A stretch of 64,000 bases of DNA from Pomacea canaliculata (taxonomy: Eukaryota > Mollusca > Gastropoda > Architaenioglossa > Ampullariidae): the NCBI RefSeq assembly GCF_003073045.1, contig NC_037593.1, positions 18,156,725 to 18,220,724 on the forward strand. Reading direction: 5' to 3'. A program made the translations under genes and the position numbers. Shown here in pieces: positions 47,076 through 58,750 of the stretch; the first letter of the stretch is position 1; every line of letters begins with the position of its first letter. The notes under the pieces were generated by a model. That model had not been told where the DNA came from, did no database searches, and saw only the letters and a list, made by a program, of their open reading frames with translations.

Positions 47076-48336
47076 GGAGTATAAGATTTAAGTTTAAATT
47101 TTTTTTTTAGACCTATAAGCGTACCACGCAGTTCTTAAGCAGAAGACACTATAGTGATTCGGATCTATCTGATTTTACCCCTTTATAATTTCTTGTTCGA
47201 TTTTATAGCCATAATTACCACTGAGTTTACAAATTTCCCCAAGGCAGCTGCTACACTATTATATAATACAACTGTCTCTATAACAAAGTCCTTTTATAGA
47301 TCACACATATAGAGCGTGCTGCTCTTCTCGAGTATTTTTTTTTTTTAGCATTTTACCGGTCAAGTACAAAAGCAGTCTTCATCGTTACCCTTCATTTTCT
47401 TCTAATAAACATCTTTAACATCAGTAAAATGCCTTTCAGCAACAATTTACAGTAAACTTTGAAAACAACATTGACGGATAAATCAGCTGACCTTCATTAT
47501 ATTTTGTTATGAACGCAGTGAATAAAAATGAAAATTGTTCACACCACAGATTACTGCAAACAAGATTACGGTCATCGACAACGAAATCCAAAAAGTAGTC
47601 GAGCTGTTTATTTCCACACGTGACCTGGAAAAAGCGCATGAATGAGGTAACGAGATTGTGACGTCAGGGAGAGAGCAGAGAAGTCAAAACGATTTCTTCT
47701 CATATTTTTTGACTGCCCTCCCCTCTTCCTGACGTCACAATCTCGTTACCTCATTCATGCGCTTTCAGACCATTAAGTTGACGTCATTCATGCGTATTCA
47801 TTCCAATACAGTTGCTGCTATTTTTATCCAATAACATCATACCTAATATTACACTCTCAAGTCAGTGATTCTAATGATCACAGGAATCTCCCATCTCCAG
47901 TCATGTAAGACATCAGGCGGAAGGACATCAAGGCGGCACATGAAGTATTCTAGGCCTGTTACCATGGCATGTAGGGTATAGTACTGCATTCTTTGATATG
48001 GCTGTATTAGTCTAGTAAAATTATTTTTGTGAGTGCTTGTGTGTGCGTTCGTGCGTTCGTGCTTTTGTGTGTTTGTTTTTTAGTTATGCAGATGCGACTA
48101 TTTTTGTTGTAGAAGAAACTTAATATCTTTAGTCCACCCAACCACTAATTAACATCCGATGAGTAATATAATGTCAAGATAATTCACTTGTGATGATAGT
48201 GATCACTGTGGCGGGAAAGTCGTTTGTGTTGTTATTCAGGTCCTAAGGGGAGAAGATTTCGATGCCAGTGTATTTTACGCCAAACGAACTGTATTTCTCC
48301 GGATAAAGATAACATTTGTTGTGTACTTTTAACTTC
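47076..48336. other. Gap between hAT copy 1 and gene E, with a long perfect inverted repeat
   Basis: Apart from the hairpin at 47631-47765 I see only AT-rich sequence and GT-rich low complexity near 48030-48070. Confidence 0.5.
47631..47765. repeat. Foldback hairpin with 38-bp perfect arms
   Basis: 47631-47668 is the exact reverse complement of 47728-47765. The 59-bp centre also pairs partly (GTCAAAA with TTTTGAC, GGGAGAG with CTCCCCTC). Each arm contains TGACGTCA-type sequence (CRE core TGACGT). No coding potential. Confidence 0.85.
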
Positions 48337-48852
48337 ACATCATATTAGGAACAGACCATCATCTTTCACTCGCTGATTTGGTTTCAACAACAACAAACAT
48401 TTATTTCTTCTTTATATTTTATTTATTGACACACTCATCTTTAAGACTCACAATCAATCAGTTAAGCTCACAGGGCTGGCTTTCATTTTTTTTTTCCTGT
48501 TCAAATATAAGACAGTTAACTATCATCACCATCTTTAGCGCTCTTCTCCTTCATAAATGTTACAGACAGCTTCATCAGCATAAAGTCAAGGTTATCAATA
48601 CACTCTGCTTTCTTTGTAACAAGGAAGAGAGCTAATTACATTTAGTTAAAAGAGCCACAGAGGTTGCATATTTACAAAATGCACAAGTTAACGCTTGTGT
48701 ATAAACAGACGTAAACAAAATTGCTTGATTTAGACGAAAACTTAAGGAAAAATGAAAAGGCTGAACATGTCTGTGAGCCGCTGGAAATTAGAGGTGAACA
48801 GTTTTCGGCTGACAGGTTCGCCTTGAAAACTAGTGTCATGGTGACAGGAAGT

Positions 48853-49229
48853 CTAATAGTAGACCTCGCTGTTAAGGTTCTGACACGCCACGTACTTGGC
48901 AGTGGCCTTCCTCAAGTAGAAGTTTTCAGCATTTGTGTTGATGACCCGTGCCGTGAACCCTTTTTCCGTGACGTCAGAGACGACCACCTGGACGTTCTGC
49001 ACTTCGTTCTTGTACGACGAGTCGTCTCCCTTAGGGTAATCACCATAGGTGGACTGAGGTGGGTAGTTGTTACCGGGTGGATAACGATCACCAGGTCCCA
49101 ACCGGGCGTTAAGGAGCGAAACGTATCCTGAGAGGACGATGTCAACACTTGGAGCCTGGTTGAACTTTGTCACAAACTGCACTGACGCGGTGTCGGGATT
49201 ACTCAACAATGCAACGTAGCCGTACTCAC
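48853..49229 (-). CDS. Second (distal) lectin-like terminal exon of gene E
   Basis: Complete exon: acceptor CAG before GTGAGTACGGC, open to a TAG stop, 377 nt. It encodes EYGYVALLSNPDTASVQF to VACQNLNSEVYY, so it keeps the second Cys and the VSDVTEKGF pattern. It is three nt (one codon) longer than the proximal exon. It has the same phase, so it could serve as an alternative 3' exon of gene E. With no upstream exons of its own, it is either alternative or unused; sequence alone cannot tell. Confidence 0.7.
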
Positions 49230-49447
49230 CTGCAAATGATCGCACACACCTATCATTCGCTTCGTTTGCATTCGATTCATTAAAAGATATGAATAATTAC
49301 AGGAATCAAGTATGCAGACAGGAAGGCACAGCTCACTCACTGTTGGTAACCTTAACAACTTAAATCTTTCACGGACCTTAATGGCGTCACGACTTTGAAC
49401 ATCATATTAGGAACAGACCACCATCATTCACGCGGTGATTTGGTTTC

Positions 49448-49497
<50 letters not shown>

Positions 49498-49498
49498 A
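49448..49498 (+). repeat. (CAA)n microsatellite
   Basis: About 16 CAA units. The matching place in unit 1 (near 48386) has only three, so the run expanded after the duplication. Confidence 0.9.
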
Positions 49499-49977
49499 CA
49501 CTTATTTCTGCTTTACATTTTATTTATTGACACACTCATCTTTAAGACGTACAATGAATCAGTTAAGCTTACAGGGATAGCTTTCATTTTTTGCCTGTTC
49601 AAATATAAAACAGTTAACTATCCTCACCATCATCTTTAGCGTTCTTCTCCTTCACAAATGTTACAGACAGCTTCATCAGCATAAAGTCAAGGTTATCAAT
49701 ACACTCTGCTTTCTTCGTAACAAGGAAGAGAGCTAATTACATTTAGTTAAACGGGCCACAGAGGTTGCATATTTACAAAATACACAAGTTAACGCTTGTG
49801 TATAAACAGACGTAAACAAAATTGCTTGATTTAGACGACAATTTAAGGAAAAAGGAAAATGCTGAACAATATATTCAGCGTCTGTGAGCCATGAAACATC
49901 CGCTGGAAATTAGAGGTGAACAGTTTTCGGCTGACAGGTTCGCCTTGAAAACTAGTGTCATGGTGACAGGAAGTCTA

Positions 49978-52607
49978 CTAGTAGACCTCGCTGTTAAGGT
50001 TCTGACACGCCACGTACTTGGCAGTGGCCTGCCCGAAGTAGAAGTTTACTGGACTTGAGTTGATGACCCGTGCCGTGAACCCTTTTTCCGTGACGTCAGA
50101 GACGACCACCTGGACGTTCTGCACTTCGTTCTTGTACGACGAGTCGTCTCCCTTAGGATATTCACCATAGGTGGACTGAGGTGGGTAGTTGTTGCCGGGT
50201 GGATAACTATCGCGAGGTGCAAACCGGACATTAAGGAACGAAGCGTATCCTGAGAGGACGATGTCAACACTTGGAGCCTGGTTGAACTTTGTCACAAACT
50301 GCACTGACGCGGTGTCGGCATTACTCGTCAATGCAACGTAGCCATACTCACCTGCAAATGATCGCACACACCTATCATTCGCTTCGTTTGCATTCGATTC
50401 ATTAAAAGATATGAATAATTACAGGAATCAAGTATGCAGTCAGGAAGGCACAGCTCACTCACTGGTGGTAACCTTAACATAAGGTGACCAGACGTTTCGG
50501 GGGCGAAAGCGGGACACGTGCCGATGATGGTGTCGTCACCGTCAAAGAACGCCGAATCAGCGTACGGTATTCCGATTTTTAAAGATAACCGGGGCATTTG
50601 ATCGACTTGCCAGAAAGCCAGAAAGCGGGACATTGAACGTCCCGCCCGATGAGCAGGCGGGACACGAGGTCAAAAGCGGGACTGTCCCGCCTAATGCGGG
50701 ACTGTCCCGCCTAATGCGGGACCTCTGGTCACCTTACTTAACAACTTAAATCTTTCACGGACCTTAACGGCGTCACGACTTTACCGATAACATCTCTTTG
50801 CACACACTATGTTTAAACAGAAACTGTTTATGAACTTAAAGTTTGGAAAATGGTAGAATGCACTTAGCTACGCTTAGTGACTTGAAAAAACTTTCTGAAT
50901 GGATACGTTTGTGAAAGACAGATGTGTAAAAGGGGATTGTAAAGGACAGACTGTAGAAATGGCCATCAAGAAACTCACACTTGCGGCCGTCCACGAAGGC
51001 GGTGACGGTCTTGAGGTTCTGTCGCTCCTTTGCCAACAGAGAGGTCAGCTGGCCGATCTGTGTGTCCAGTTCTTTCAGGAAGTAAGCCTCCAAGTTCCTC
51101 AGGTCGCCTTGGAACTGAGCGATGCGGCGGGCGTCGTCCGTGTTGTTCTTTGAGATCTGCGCCACCAGGGCGCGCTGCTGCCTAATGACGTCACTGGTGG
51201 CGTTGGCGGAAGCAAGGGCTGCGGTTGCTGTGACGTCAGCACGGGCTGCGCGGTCCCGCAGTGTGTTGACCTGGAGAAATCATCATCGTCATCATCATCA
51301 TCATCAGACCAAGTTAAAACACAGAACGGACAATTTGTAGTAAATGCCAGAATGGAGTGAAACCAGTCGAGACAAGGAGAGGATTCACGGTTCCATTGCC
51401 TATCTCTAAGCACCAAGCGTGCACCAGAGTTCTATTCTTTCTTGACTTTATGACTAATGTATGGAGGGAAGCAGCAAGTAAGGAATTACAATAATTAAAC
51501 CCAGAACGAAAACACAGAAGTGGCTGCAGCGAGTGTTGAGAGAAAATGAAGAATGGCGCAGATTTACAGCTGTAACTTGTCTGTCAAGCTTAAAGAAAAA
51601 TACGAGATTACCGACGGACGACGATGATGTTGGTGTCTCAAAAAAAAAAAATATTATACTATTTTGTTATTATTGTATTTAGGTAAGCTATGCGTGAAGC
51701 TTACTAATGTCGGCAAACGGTTAGAAAGACGCCTTTATCAATGTCTGCTAATATTAAAATACCGTTCAAACTGTCTCCTTATATGTGAAACTATTTTGCG
51801 ATGTACACTGGAACCTTACCTCTTGGTCTAAAAGAGTAATAGAAGCGTCTGTCTGAGAGATGTCCAGTCTGACTGCTGGGAGTTCTCTCTGGTTGATGAG
51901 GTTGAGACGCTCCGCAGCAACTTGAATGAGAGTCTCGTAAATGTCCAAGTTGGTATACAGCTCGTCCTTCTTGGTTATCAAAACTGGGGACAGAGACATT
52001 AGTCACTCTATTGCTGTGTGATTTACACAATAAACACAGAAGCGGTTTTTATGGCAAGATGTTACAAGAGTTCTATTTAACTTTAGTCTTTGCCGTTTAA
52101 TTGCCTAACACACTTTTGTAAACGTTTTCAGTAGTCCATTCAATGTTTCCTCCACATCCTCACATAGACAAATAATCATGACGACAACAATGTAATAAAG
52201 AGTTAAAATGCTACAGACAATAAGAAAGAATATTGACAAGTGAAATTAAAATACTCACCTCCGACAGCATCTATTGCTGACCTGACATCTGCCCCAGTAG
52301 ATTTCTCTCCATAGGGTTTATCTTCATACACTGGGTACTCGGGCTTCTTGTAGTCTTGGTTACCGTCATACACTGGAGGATAAGCCGGTTTACTTGGGTA
52401 CTCAGGCTTCTTGTAGTCTTGGTTACCGTCATACACGGGAGGATAAGCGGGTTTACTTGGGTACTCGGGCTTTTTGTAGTCTGGAGCATAGGTAGGTTTA
52501 TACTCGGTTGGTTTATATACCTTACCGACAGTCGGGTACGGCGGGGAGTACTCAGCAACTGCCGTGACCACCGTGAGCACGACGACGAAGAGGTGAAGCG
52601 CTGTCAT
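49978..52607 (-). CDS. Gene E: secreted Tyr/Lys-rich repeat, coiled-coil, H-type-lectin-like protein
   Basis: Exons in transcript order: 52607-52259, 51983-51820, 51270-50979, 50351-49978; 392 residues (393 if the distal last exon is used). Signal peptide MTALHLFVVVLTVVTAVA. N-terminal segment has two to three 21-residue units (DYKKPEYPSKPAYPPVYDGNQ-like is the unit; Tyr, Lys and Pro dominate). Rod exons are 164 and 292 nt as in A and C. The 292-nt exon is nearly identical to that of gene A although introns and the other exons differ strongly. The last exon encodes CEYGYVALTSN to VACQNLNSEVY with VSDVTEKGFTARVIN. Head-to-head with gene F. Same subfamily as A and C. Function unknown. Confidence 0.85.
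50480..50736. mobile_element. 257-bp inverted-repeat element (MITE)
   Basis: Begins TAAGGTGACCAGACGTTTCG and ends CTCTGGTCACCTTA; the ends are inverted repeats of about 13 bp. It splits a sequence that is continuous in unit 1 (CCTTAACAACTT at 49348 onward), with CTTAACA on both sides as a likely 7-bp target duplication. The interior has a 20-bp tandem unit built on GCGGGACTGTCCCGCC. Superfamily unassigned. Confidence 0.8.
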
Positions 52608-52715
52608 CGCTGATGTTGGTGAGGACCTGTTTGCAGGTGAGCCACTCGTGCTTCGTGCTGAGTTACAAGGCTAAGGCTCGAGTCAAACAGCGTGCACGTT
52701 AGCGGACAGAGGGCG

Positions 52716-52723
52716 CTTTTATA
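52716..52723 (-). promoter_or_regulatory. TATA box of gene E
   Basis: TATAAAAG followed by CGCCCTCT on the minus strand, the same block as upstream of gene A, 109 bases before the ATG. Confidence 0.75.
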
Positions 52724-52729
52724 CACTGT

Positions 52730-53760
52730 CTCCTTTAATGGCTGTCACCTACAGTCTGGCCCAATGGCGAATTTAGCTCGTTAAGCAAAAGTAGCACGCG
52801 CCAGGTAAGTTTCCTTCGGGCATTTTTTCCGATCCTCACACTGCTTTAGAAAAATAACTTGAATTAACTGAATGAATTAATTTTTTTAATGCTAACTTTA
52901 CTATTTTTATTTGTGCATATTATATGTGTATACATATCATGTAGGTTTGGGCATCAAACCTTTTAAAAGACAAATTGATAACCAATTTCTTCATAAAACT
53001 ATTATGTTCTTTAACATAAAATTATAATGAATGATTAATGTTGGTTAAATAAAAGAATATTAAAATAATAACCGAACTTTAAAAGTTATTGGTTAATAGC
53101 TTGTTTATTTCAGGGCTAGTTGTACTTGTTTTGACTTTACTGGACATTTTGATAGAGAAATCTGTTTCACTGCAATAAAGAAAAGTTTGATTTTATGCTT
53201 TTATTCTTGCATTTTTTCAGGAACATGCGATCGGCATAGACATTTAATAACAAAAAATTAAAAGAAAAAAGACATCGAATTGTTATACATTTGTATTTAC
53301 GTTTGTCATCAAGCAATGATAACAAAAATTATTACAAAAAGACAGCAGGATAAGTTCCTGTTCAGACTGGATTTGGTCTAATATTCATGTTACTGTTTAC
53401 AAGTATTATTTTTTACAGAGAAAAAGTTTTTTAAAAATCATTCTGCGGATTGTTTACAAATTAGACTCCAGATGATGGTAGAGCACAAGGAAGACTTCAA
53501 GGTAAGGTGTAACTGCACTAAGATAGTGGAAAGACCATAAAGAGTCCATTAAACGTGACCAGATTCAATAATAACCATGAGCGTGGAGACTAGTGGAACA
53601 ACGAAGCCAGCGGCACAAGACTCAGCTATTAAAATGTCAAATAATGAAAAAAGACATTATTCGGTTTTATTTTGTTTTTCAGGCTATTGACTGATGATTT
53701 TGTAAGATATTGCCCGATCTATTCTGAGGAGCAACTCAAGCCAATCACACTCTAGTACAC
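52730..53760. other. Divergent intergenic region of pair 3
   Basis: About 1.0 kb between the promoters of E and F. It is AT-rich and lacks the 24-bp block shared by A and C. No gene seen. Confidence 0.5.
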
Positions 53761-53772
53761 TTCGCCCAGGGG

Positions 53773-53778
53773 CATAAA
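53773..53778 (+). promoter_or_regulatory. TATA-like element of gene F
   Basis: CATAAA about 103 bases before the ATG. The leader after it shares a CTCGTCAG word and the GCGACGACAATG start context with gene D (GCGATGACAATG). Confidence 0.4.
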
Positions 53779-53880
53779 CCTTCCTACATAAGCCAGATAC
53801 TTTGTTCGTTGCTGCAGTTGTCGCGGACCTCGTCAGACTGTTCCTCAATCCAACGTTGGTAGCAAGACCACGCGACGACA

Positions 53881-56765
53881 ATGTACCTGTCAGTGTGTCT
53901 GGCTGTGGCAGCTTTGTGGGGTGGGGCCTGGGCCCAGTCAGGGTATGACTACCCGGGTCCCTACGGACCTCGTCAGGAGATAGAGTTGCCGAAAGTAAAG
54001 CGTGTTATCAATGAAGCAGAAAGTAAGTGACAACTTTTCTTTGTCCTTCTTCCATACTAACGTTAAGATGCTTTTTGACCGTAATTTTTTCTTAAGTCTT
54101 AAGATGTAATTTTTATTGTCTACTTGTTATCAATTTATCTAGAAATCGTACTGTCTTGTAACACTATTTGCGTGTTTTTTTTTTACCTCTATCAACATAT
54201 GTAAGCGATCTTACTTCTTCTAACATTGCACATTTACAATTCCGAGTGATGCTCAAGCTTTAAAAGAATTTTAAATGCACGTTTGGAACAATCACTGACT
54301 TACTGTCGACCACTACGACGATCGCTGGCTGACAATTAGTCCCGATGACACTCATTGACTTATTGTTTACTAAAACCCGTGCAGGAGTCGCTGACATAGA
54401 AGAAGTTCTCAAGGATAAACTGGACATGTCCAAGGCAGAGGCACTAGAGCTGCTGGCCGTGCTGGACAACATCAGCAACACCACAATCTATGACATCAAC
54501 CAAGTCAACCAAAGAAACCGAGAGCGACTCGCCAAACTTTCTGCGAGGGTAGGTATAGTTGTAACATGTTCAGGTGTAACAAGGGTAGGTGTAATTACTT
54601 TGGAAACAAAAATTTCTGTGACAAGTGATGATTGTTTCCTACCTGTGCGTCACTGCCAGAAGAAAACAATATCGTGTTATAGACATAAAAACTGCACTTT
54701 TAGGTGGGTGACTTAACAAGCGAACATATGCATGGATAGACAAATGAAAATACAACTTCAAGGTACGTGATCTTTACTACCAACGAAGTAATTCGTGTTC
54801 AGGCAGCTTTGCTTTCCATCCATTACTCTCAGGTTAAGGCCAGCCTTGAGCTGCTGACGACACTGGAAAACCGGTTGGCTGGCGCCGTGGCTCAGGAGGC
54901 GCTCATCAAGGGTCAGACCGACGCCATCGCGACATCCATCAGTGAGTCTCTGGCTCTCAACCGCCGGCAGAGGGCAGATCTGGCCGCCTTCGTCGTTGCC
55001 TTGAGAGAGGTAACCTTTGACCATTTAATCAACTATGTGTTGCTGTGACCGTAACGCTACAGAAGTGCAATTATACTGTTGTTACAGAAGACTGATTTAG
55101 ATGTCAAGGGAAAGTTTTAATGAGGGAGGACACTTGTAATCTGTAAAACGCCATCATCAAAACTCTGGAAAACGATCAAAGAGAACTGAAAAAAATGTTT
55201 CTTAAAAATTTAACAGAATAACATGAGGGCTGTTGTTGTTTCGGTAATATAGTTTAACTGACTCTCTTGTAGATTGTAGTGAAGGCTAGAGACACTTGTG
55301 ACATTAGGTCCATGGCGGTTTGTGTAGGTCACACAGGAGCTTCAACAACGATTGGCCGCCGACAGCAAGACTGCAGCTTCCCGTATTGGTTCCCTTGCTG
55401 CCTCCATCCGCTCCTTAGTCAAGTTCGTAAACACCAGGAAATGTAAGTTGACAGTAACAAAAAAAATTTAATCTCTGTATTACCGAAAAAGCTTAAGATT
55501 ACAAATACTATATACTATTTCGGTTTTAGCTTAAAAAAAAATTAAATTTAATTAAATTTAATCTTTTTGATGTCTCGACTACAAAACTCATTTTAGTTGC
55601 ATCCCTAACACATAGAGGGAGATTGTGTGTGTTTTACTGCGCAGTATGTATAACCACCACTTAGACGTAGTGTGTAACAGCTGTGGGACTTGAGAGAATA
55701 CCGTTAGCTGCTGGTGTGAAGTGGCCAGACTACCGCTAACTTTCCTACCAAACGATGTATGTACCTCGTGTTTCAGGCTTTACCAAGGCCGTTACTGTAG
55801 AGCTGAAGGGAGAGGACAGCGTGGACACCGAGATTCCAATACCCAAAGGTGTTTTTGCTGCTAATGATGTTGCACAGGCGTTCTGTGCCCTTCAAGGTTT
55901 GCAGCAGTCTGCTGAAGTCTCGCAATCTGTTGTAAGTTACCTTGACATTATTAGTATTGTAAAAATGTTTTGATAGAATGACTCTGTGAATGCATGTCAG
56001 TCAGTGAGTGGGACAGTAAGTGAATGAGTCAGTCAGTCAGTCGGACTATAAGTCAGTCAATCGATGAATACATCAGTCAGTATAATTTTCTTTGTTAGTT
56101 TGTGAGTCATAGTGTAAGTGAGTAGTAAGTCAGTGAGTCTGTTTGTCAGTCAGTAAGTTAGGAAGAGGGAGTCAGACAACAAACCAGCCAGTTTACTTGA
56201 AGGAAGAATGAAGGCGACGAACGACTCTGATATAAAAAGACGAGTACTGAATTTAAATTTTAAAGTCTTCGATGGACATACCTCAAACAAAATGCATGCC
56301 AAGAAACCTTTTTGCTGAGTAAGCGAACACGTTGATGTTATCTGACTGTTTGTAAAGAGAAGGTTAAAGACCAAACAGACTGAAAAGATTAATTTTGCTT
56401 TTAGTAATATTGAGATTGACTTTAATACTAATATTAAATTGAAAATGGTATGTAACTAACACTCAGCTACATAGTGTCAACTAGAGCCTTCTACCATCCT
56501 GTGGAATTTTCAGGCTGCTCCTGCCTATGGTGCAAGCTATGGATCAGGCTATCCTTATTACCCAGAGTCAGATGACCGCCGCTTCCTGGGTGTCTCTGTG
56601 GTGTGCAAAGCGTTCTCGGACAAGATCCGCGTGACTGTCGTTGACCAGAGCCAAGGAGCCGGCAACAATGTCGCTGCCGCCTACGTGCAGGTGAAGGCCT
56701 GTTCCCTGCCGGCTGCTGCCTTCTCTCCCGGTCAGGTGTTTGTTCCCAAGCCCAACAAGTACTGA
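53881..56765 (+). CDS. Gene F: secreted coiled-coil, H-type-lectin-like protein
   Basis: Exons 53881-54022, 54385-54548, 54833-55009, 55328-55442, 55777-55931, 56514-56765; 334 residues. Signal peptide MYLSVCLAVAALWGGAWA, then QSGYDYPGPYGPRQ as in gene D. Rod exons are 164, 177 and 115 nt; 177+115 equals the 292-nt single exon of A, C and E. The lectin-like domain runs from CFTKAVTVEL to YVQVKAC, split by a phase-0 intron at the same place as in D. The final exon is about 95% identical to that of D from 56559 to the stop and into the 3'UTR, while the preceding exon is clearly less similar. C terminus NKY. Head-to-head with gene E. Function unknown. Confidence 0.85.
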
Positions 56766-56810
56766 TCTCCTAGACAACAAGGACACATCTCAGATAGTTT
56801 ATGGCACATT

Positions 56811-56816
56811 AATAAA
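56811..56816 (+). promoter_or_regulatory. Poly(A) signal of gene F
   Basis: AATAAA 46 bases after the stop codon; a second AATAAA lies near 57053. Confidence 0.5.
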
Positions 56817-56819
56817 ATT

Positions 56820-58742
56820 TGAGCAAATTTCTTTCAACGTGTCAGGTAACTAGAGTGACACACTCATCTAACAGGCGTCAGGAGGTTGATAATGAAGTGT
56901 GAGGTTGCTGGTTAAAAATCCTCGAAACACTTGACTTTGACTGCTTTGTCATCGTCAATGACTACATCACCATCGTAGCTACAATCGATCTATTGATAAT
57001 TTCAACTTCAGACTTATTCTAACGGTTCAGACCGCAATGTTGTAAATCTTGTAATAAATGGGTCATTGTTGTGTATTTACTGTTTTACACCACCAGGCGT
57101 TAATAAAGTTGCTTGTTTTAGACATTATACATTTGTTGGTTTTCTTGAAGGTGTTTCCGTTTTATTTTATACAATCTGCCTGTTATCCTGCTCAATCGTT
57201 CTGGACATTGAAGACACGGCCCTGTTCTAGTTCCTCTGATACCTTCAGTCCACAGACACTGTACACCTTACGACTGACTCACATGCTCATTATTTTCTTC
57301 TCTTTACATACATTGTAAACCTTCCAATACTGATCAGGCTGGTCACATTACGACTGAATACACAAATTATTAATCAGGAAAAAACAATTAATTTGAAAGC
57401 AAGAAGTGACTGCCAAGAGAAAACATAACGCGTATACCTGAATTGACGAAACAGCCGAATCTTAATCATCCCATTACTACACATGGGACATTAATTTCCA
57501 GTAAGAAAACAGTTCAGCCATACTTTTGATCTCTAGGACATCATGTGTATCAATTTTGTCATTTCTATATGAGAATTATCTATCAACATTAGATCCTACA
57601 AGTGGTAATACACGCACAAATAATGACGTACAAGTAGAAGACAGCGTAGTGTCAGATATTTGATATTTGCTGAGCTGTTCAAGGGTTACCCGCTCGAGAG
57701 GCTATAACAAGAAGGCCAGGCTAAAAACAAGACAGCAGTCATTTAGGCTGATTGCTAAAGGGTTGTCTTCTTTAGATCATGACACATAATGACAGATACA
57801 GTTCCAGTGAAAAGCGAAGAGGATGTTCATGATGGCATTATAATGACTAGCAAAAGCTTGTGGAGAACAAGAACCGCACAAAGAACGGTGGACGGTGAAT
57901 GTAGCTGTCGCGGACGCCGGCTCTCTCTCGAGCAACACACACACGACGTCTGTACGCGTTCTTTCACACACAAAACGATTGCCTGAGGCTGTCCACAAGT
58001 TGTTAATGAGTTGCTGAATGGCTCAGGATTTCACAAACTTCAAGACACATATGCATAAACAATAATCCGCCTCAACACAATATTCTATCGGCGTAACACA
58101 GTTATCTCGGCGTAACACAGTTATCGGTACATACAATGTTTACAATCCGGGGCCTTTCCCGATCACACTTAATTAACTCTTAATCGTAATTCTTGATCCT
58201 AATCTCCCCTCTCAATCTCAATTATTATCATGTAGTTAATAATCACACCAGCAGTCATTTATTACTCTACTCACAGCTCTGTTCGTCCACACATAGTTCC
58301 AATTTTATCATCTCATTTATATGTTGTTGACGGCGCGAAACTCACGGTACACACGGTGCACTACATTGCTGGGCGCTTCACCGAAGGCGACATGATTAGA
58401 TCTAGACGAATCCTCGATCAAAAGTGCGCTACCTACCACAATCGCCCATACACAGAGGAGAAAAGAAACCTTGTCTTGCCAAGGAATTACTTCTAGCATC
58501 TACATTATAGCATTAATACTCACAGAACATCCGTCAACTCTCATGTCCGCCAATGCCGTCTGCTTCTCTCTATTTTTCGCTAGAGTGATGTCCCTTTCCT
58601 CGCTGACACTCTCACTCATCAATGCATGTTATTTACCATTGTAATTTACAAACAGCGAAGGGATTAAAACAACTTTAAAACATGGAGGCAAGGACTGATC
58701 TGTGACAGTATCTCATATTTCTGATGGCGACGTTATCGATGG
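56820..58742. other. Intergenic DNA, no gene seen
   Basis: AT-rich sequence. A short tandem pair CGGCGTAACACAGTTATC lies at about 58089-58126. Short open frames show no domain or splice partners. Confidence 0.5.
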
Positions 58743-58750
58743 GTTATTGC

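Larger units (their letters stand above)
48337..50785. repeat. Tandem duplication (1.06-kb unit) carrying the last exon of gene E
   Basis: Unit 1 runs 48337-49398 and unit 2 from 49399 to about 50785. Both start ACATCATATTAGGAACAGAC and end with TTTCACGGACCTTAA(T/C)GGCGTCACGACTTT. Each contains one complete lectin-like exon. Unit 2 is longer because of an expanded CAA run and the 257-bp insert at 50480-50736. Exon identity between units is about nine-tenths by eye. Confidence 0.88.

Noticed and set aside
57777-57998. Open frames on both strands near 57.8-58.0 kb
   Set aside because: No domain, no conserved splice sites and no similarity to the family exons.
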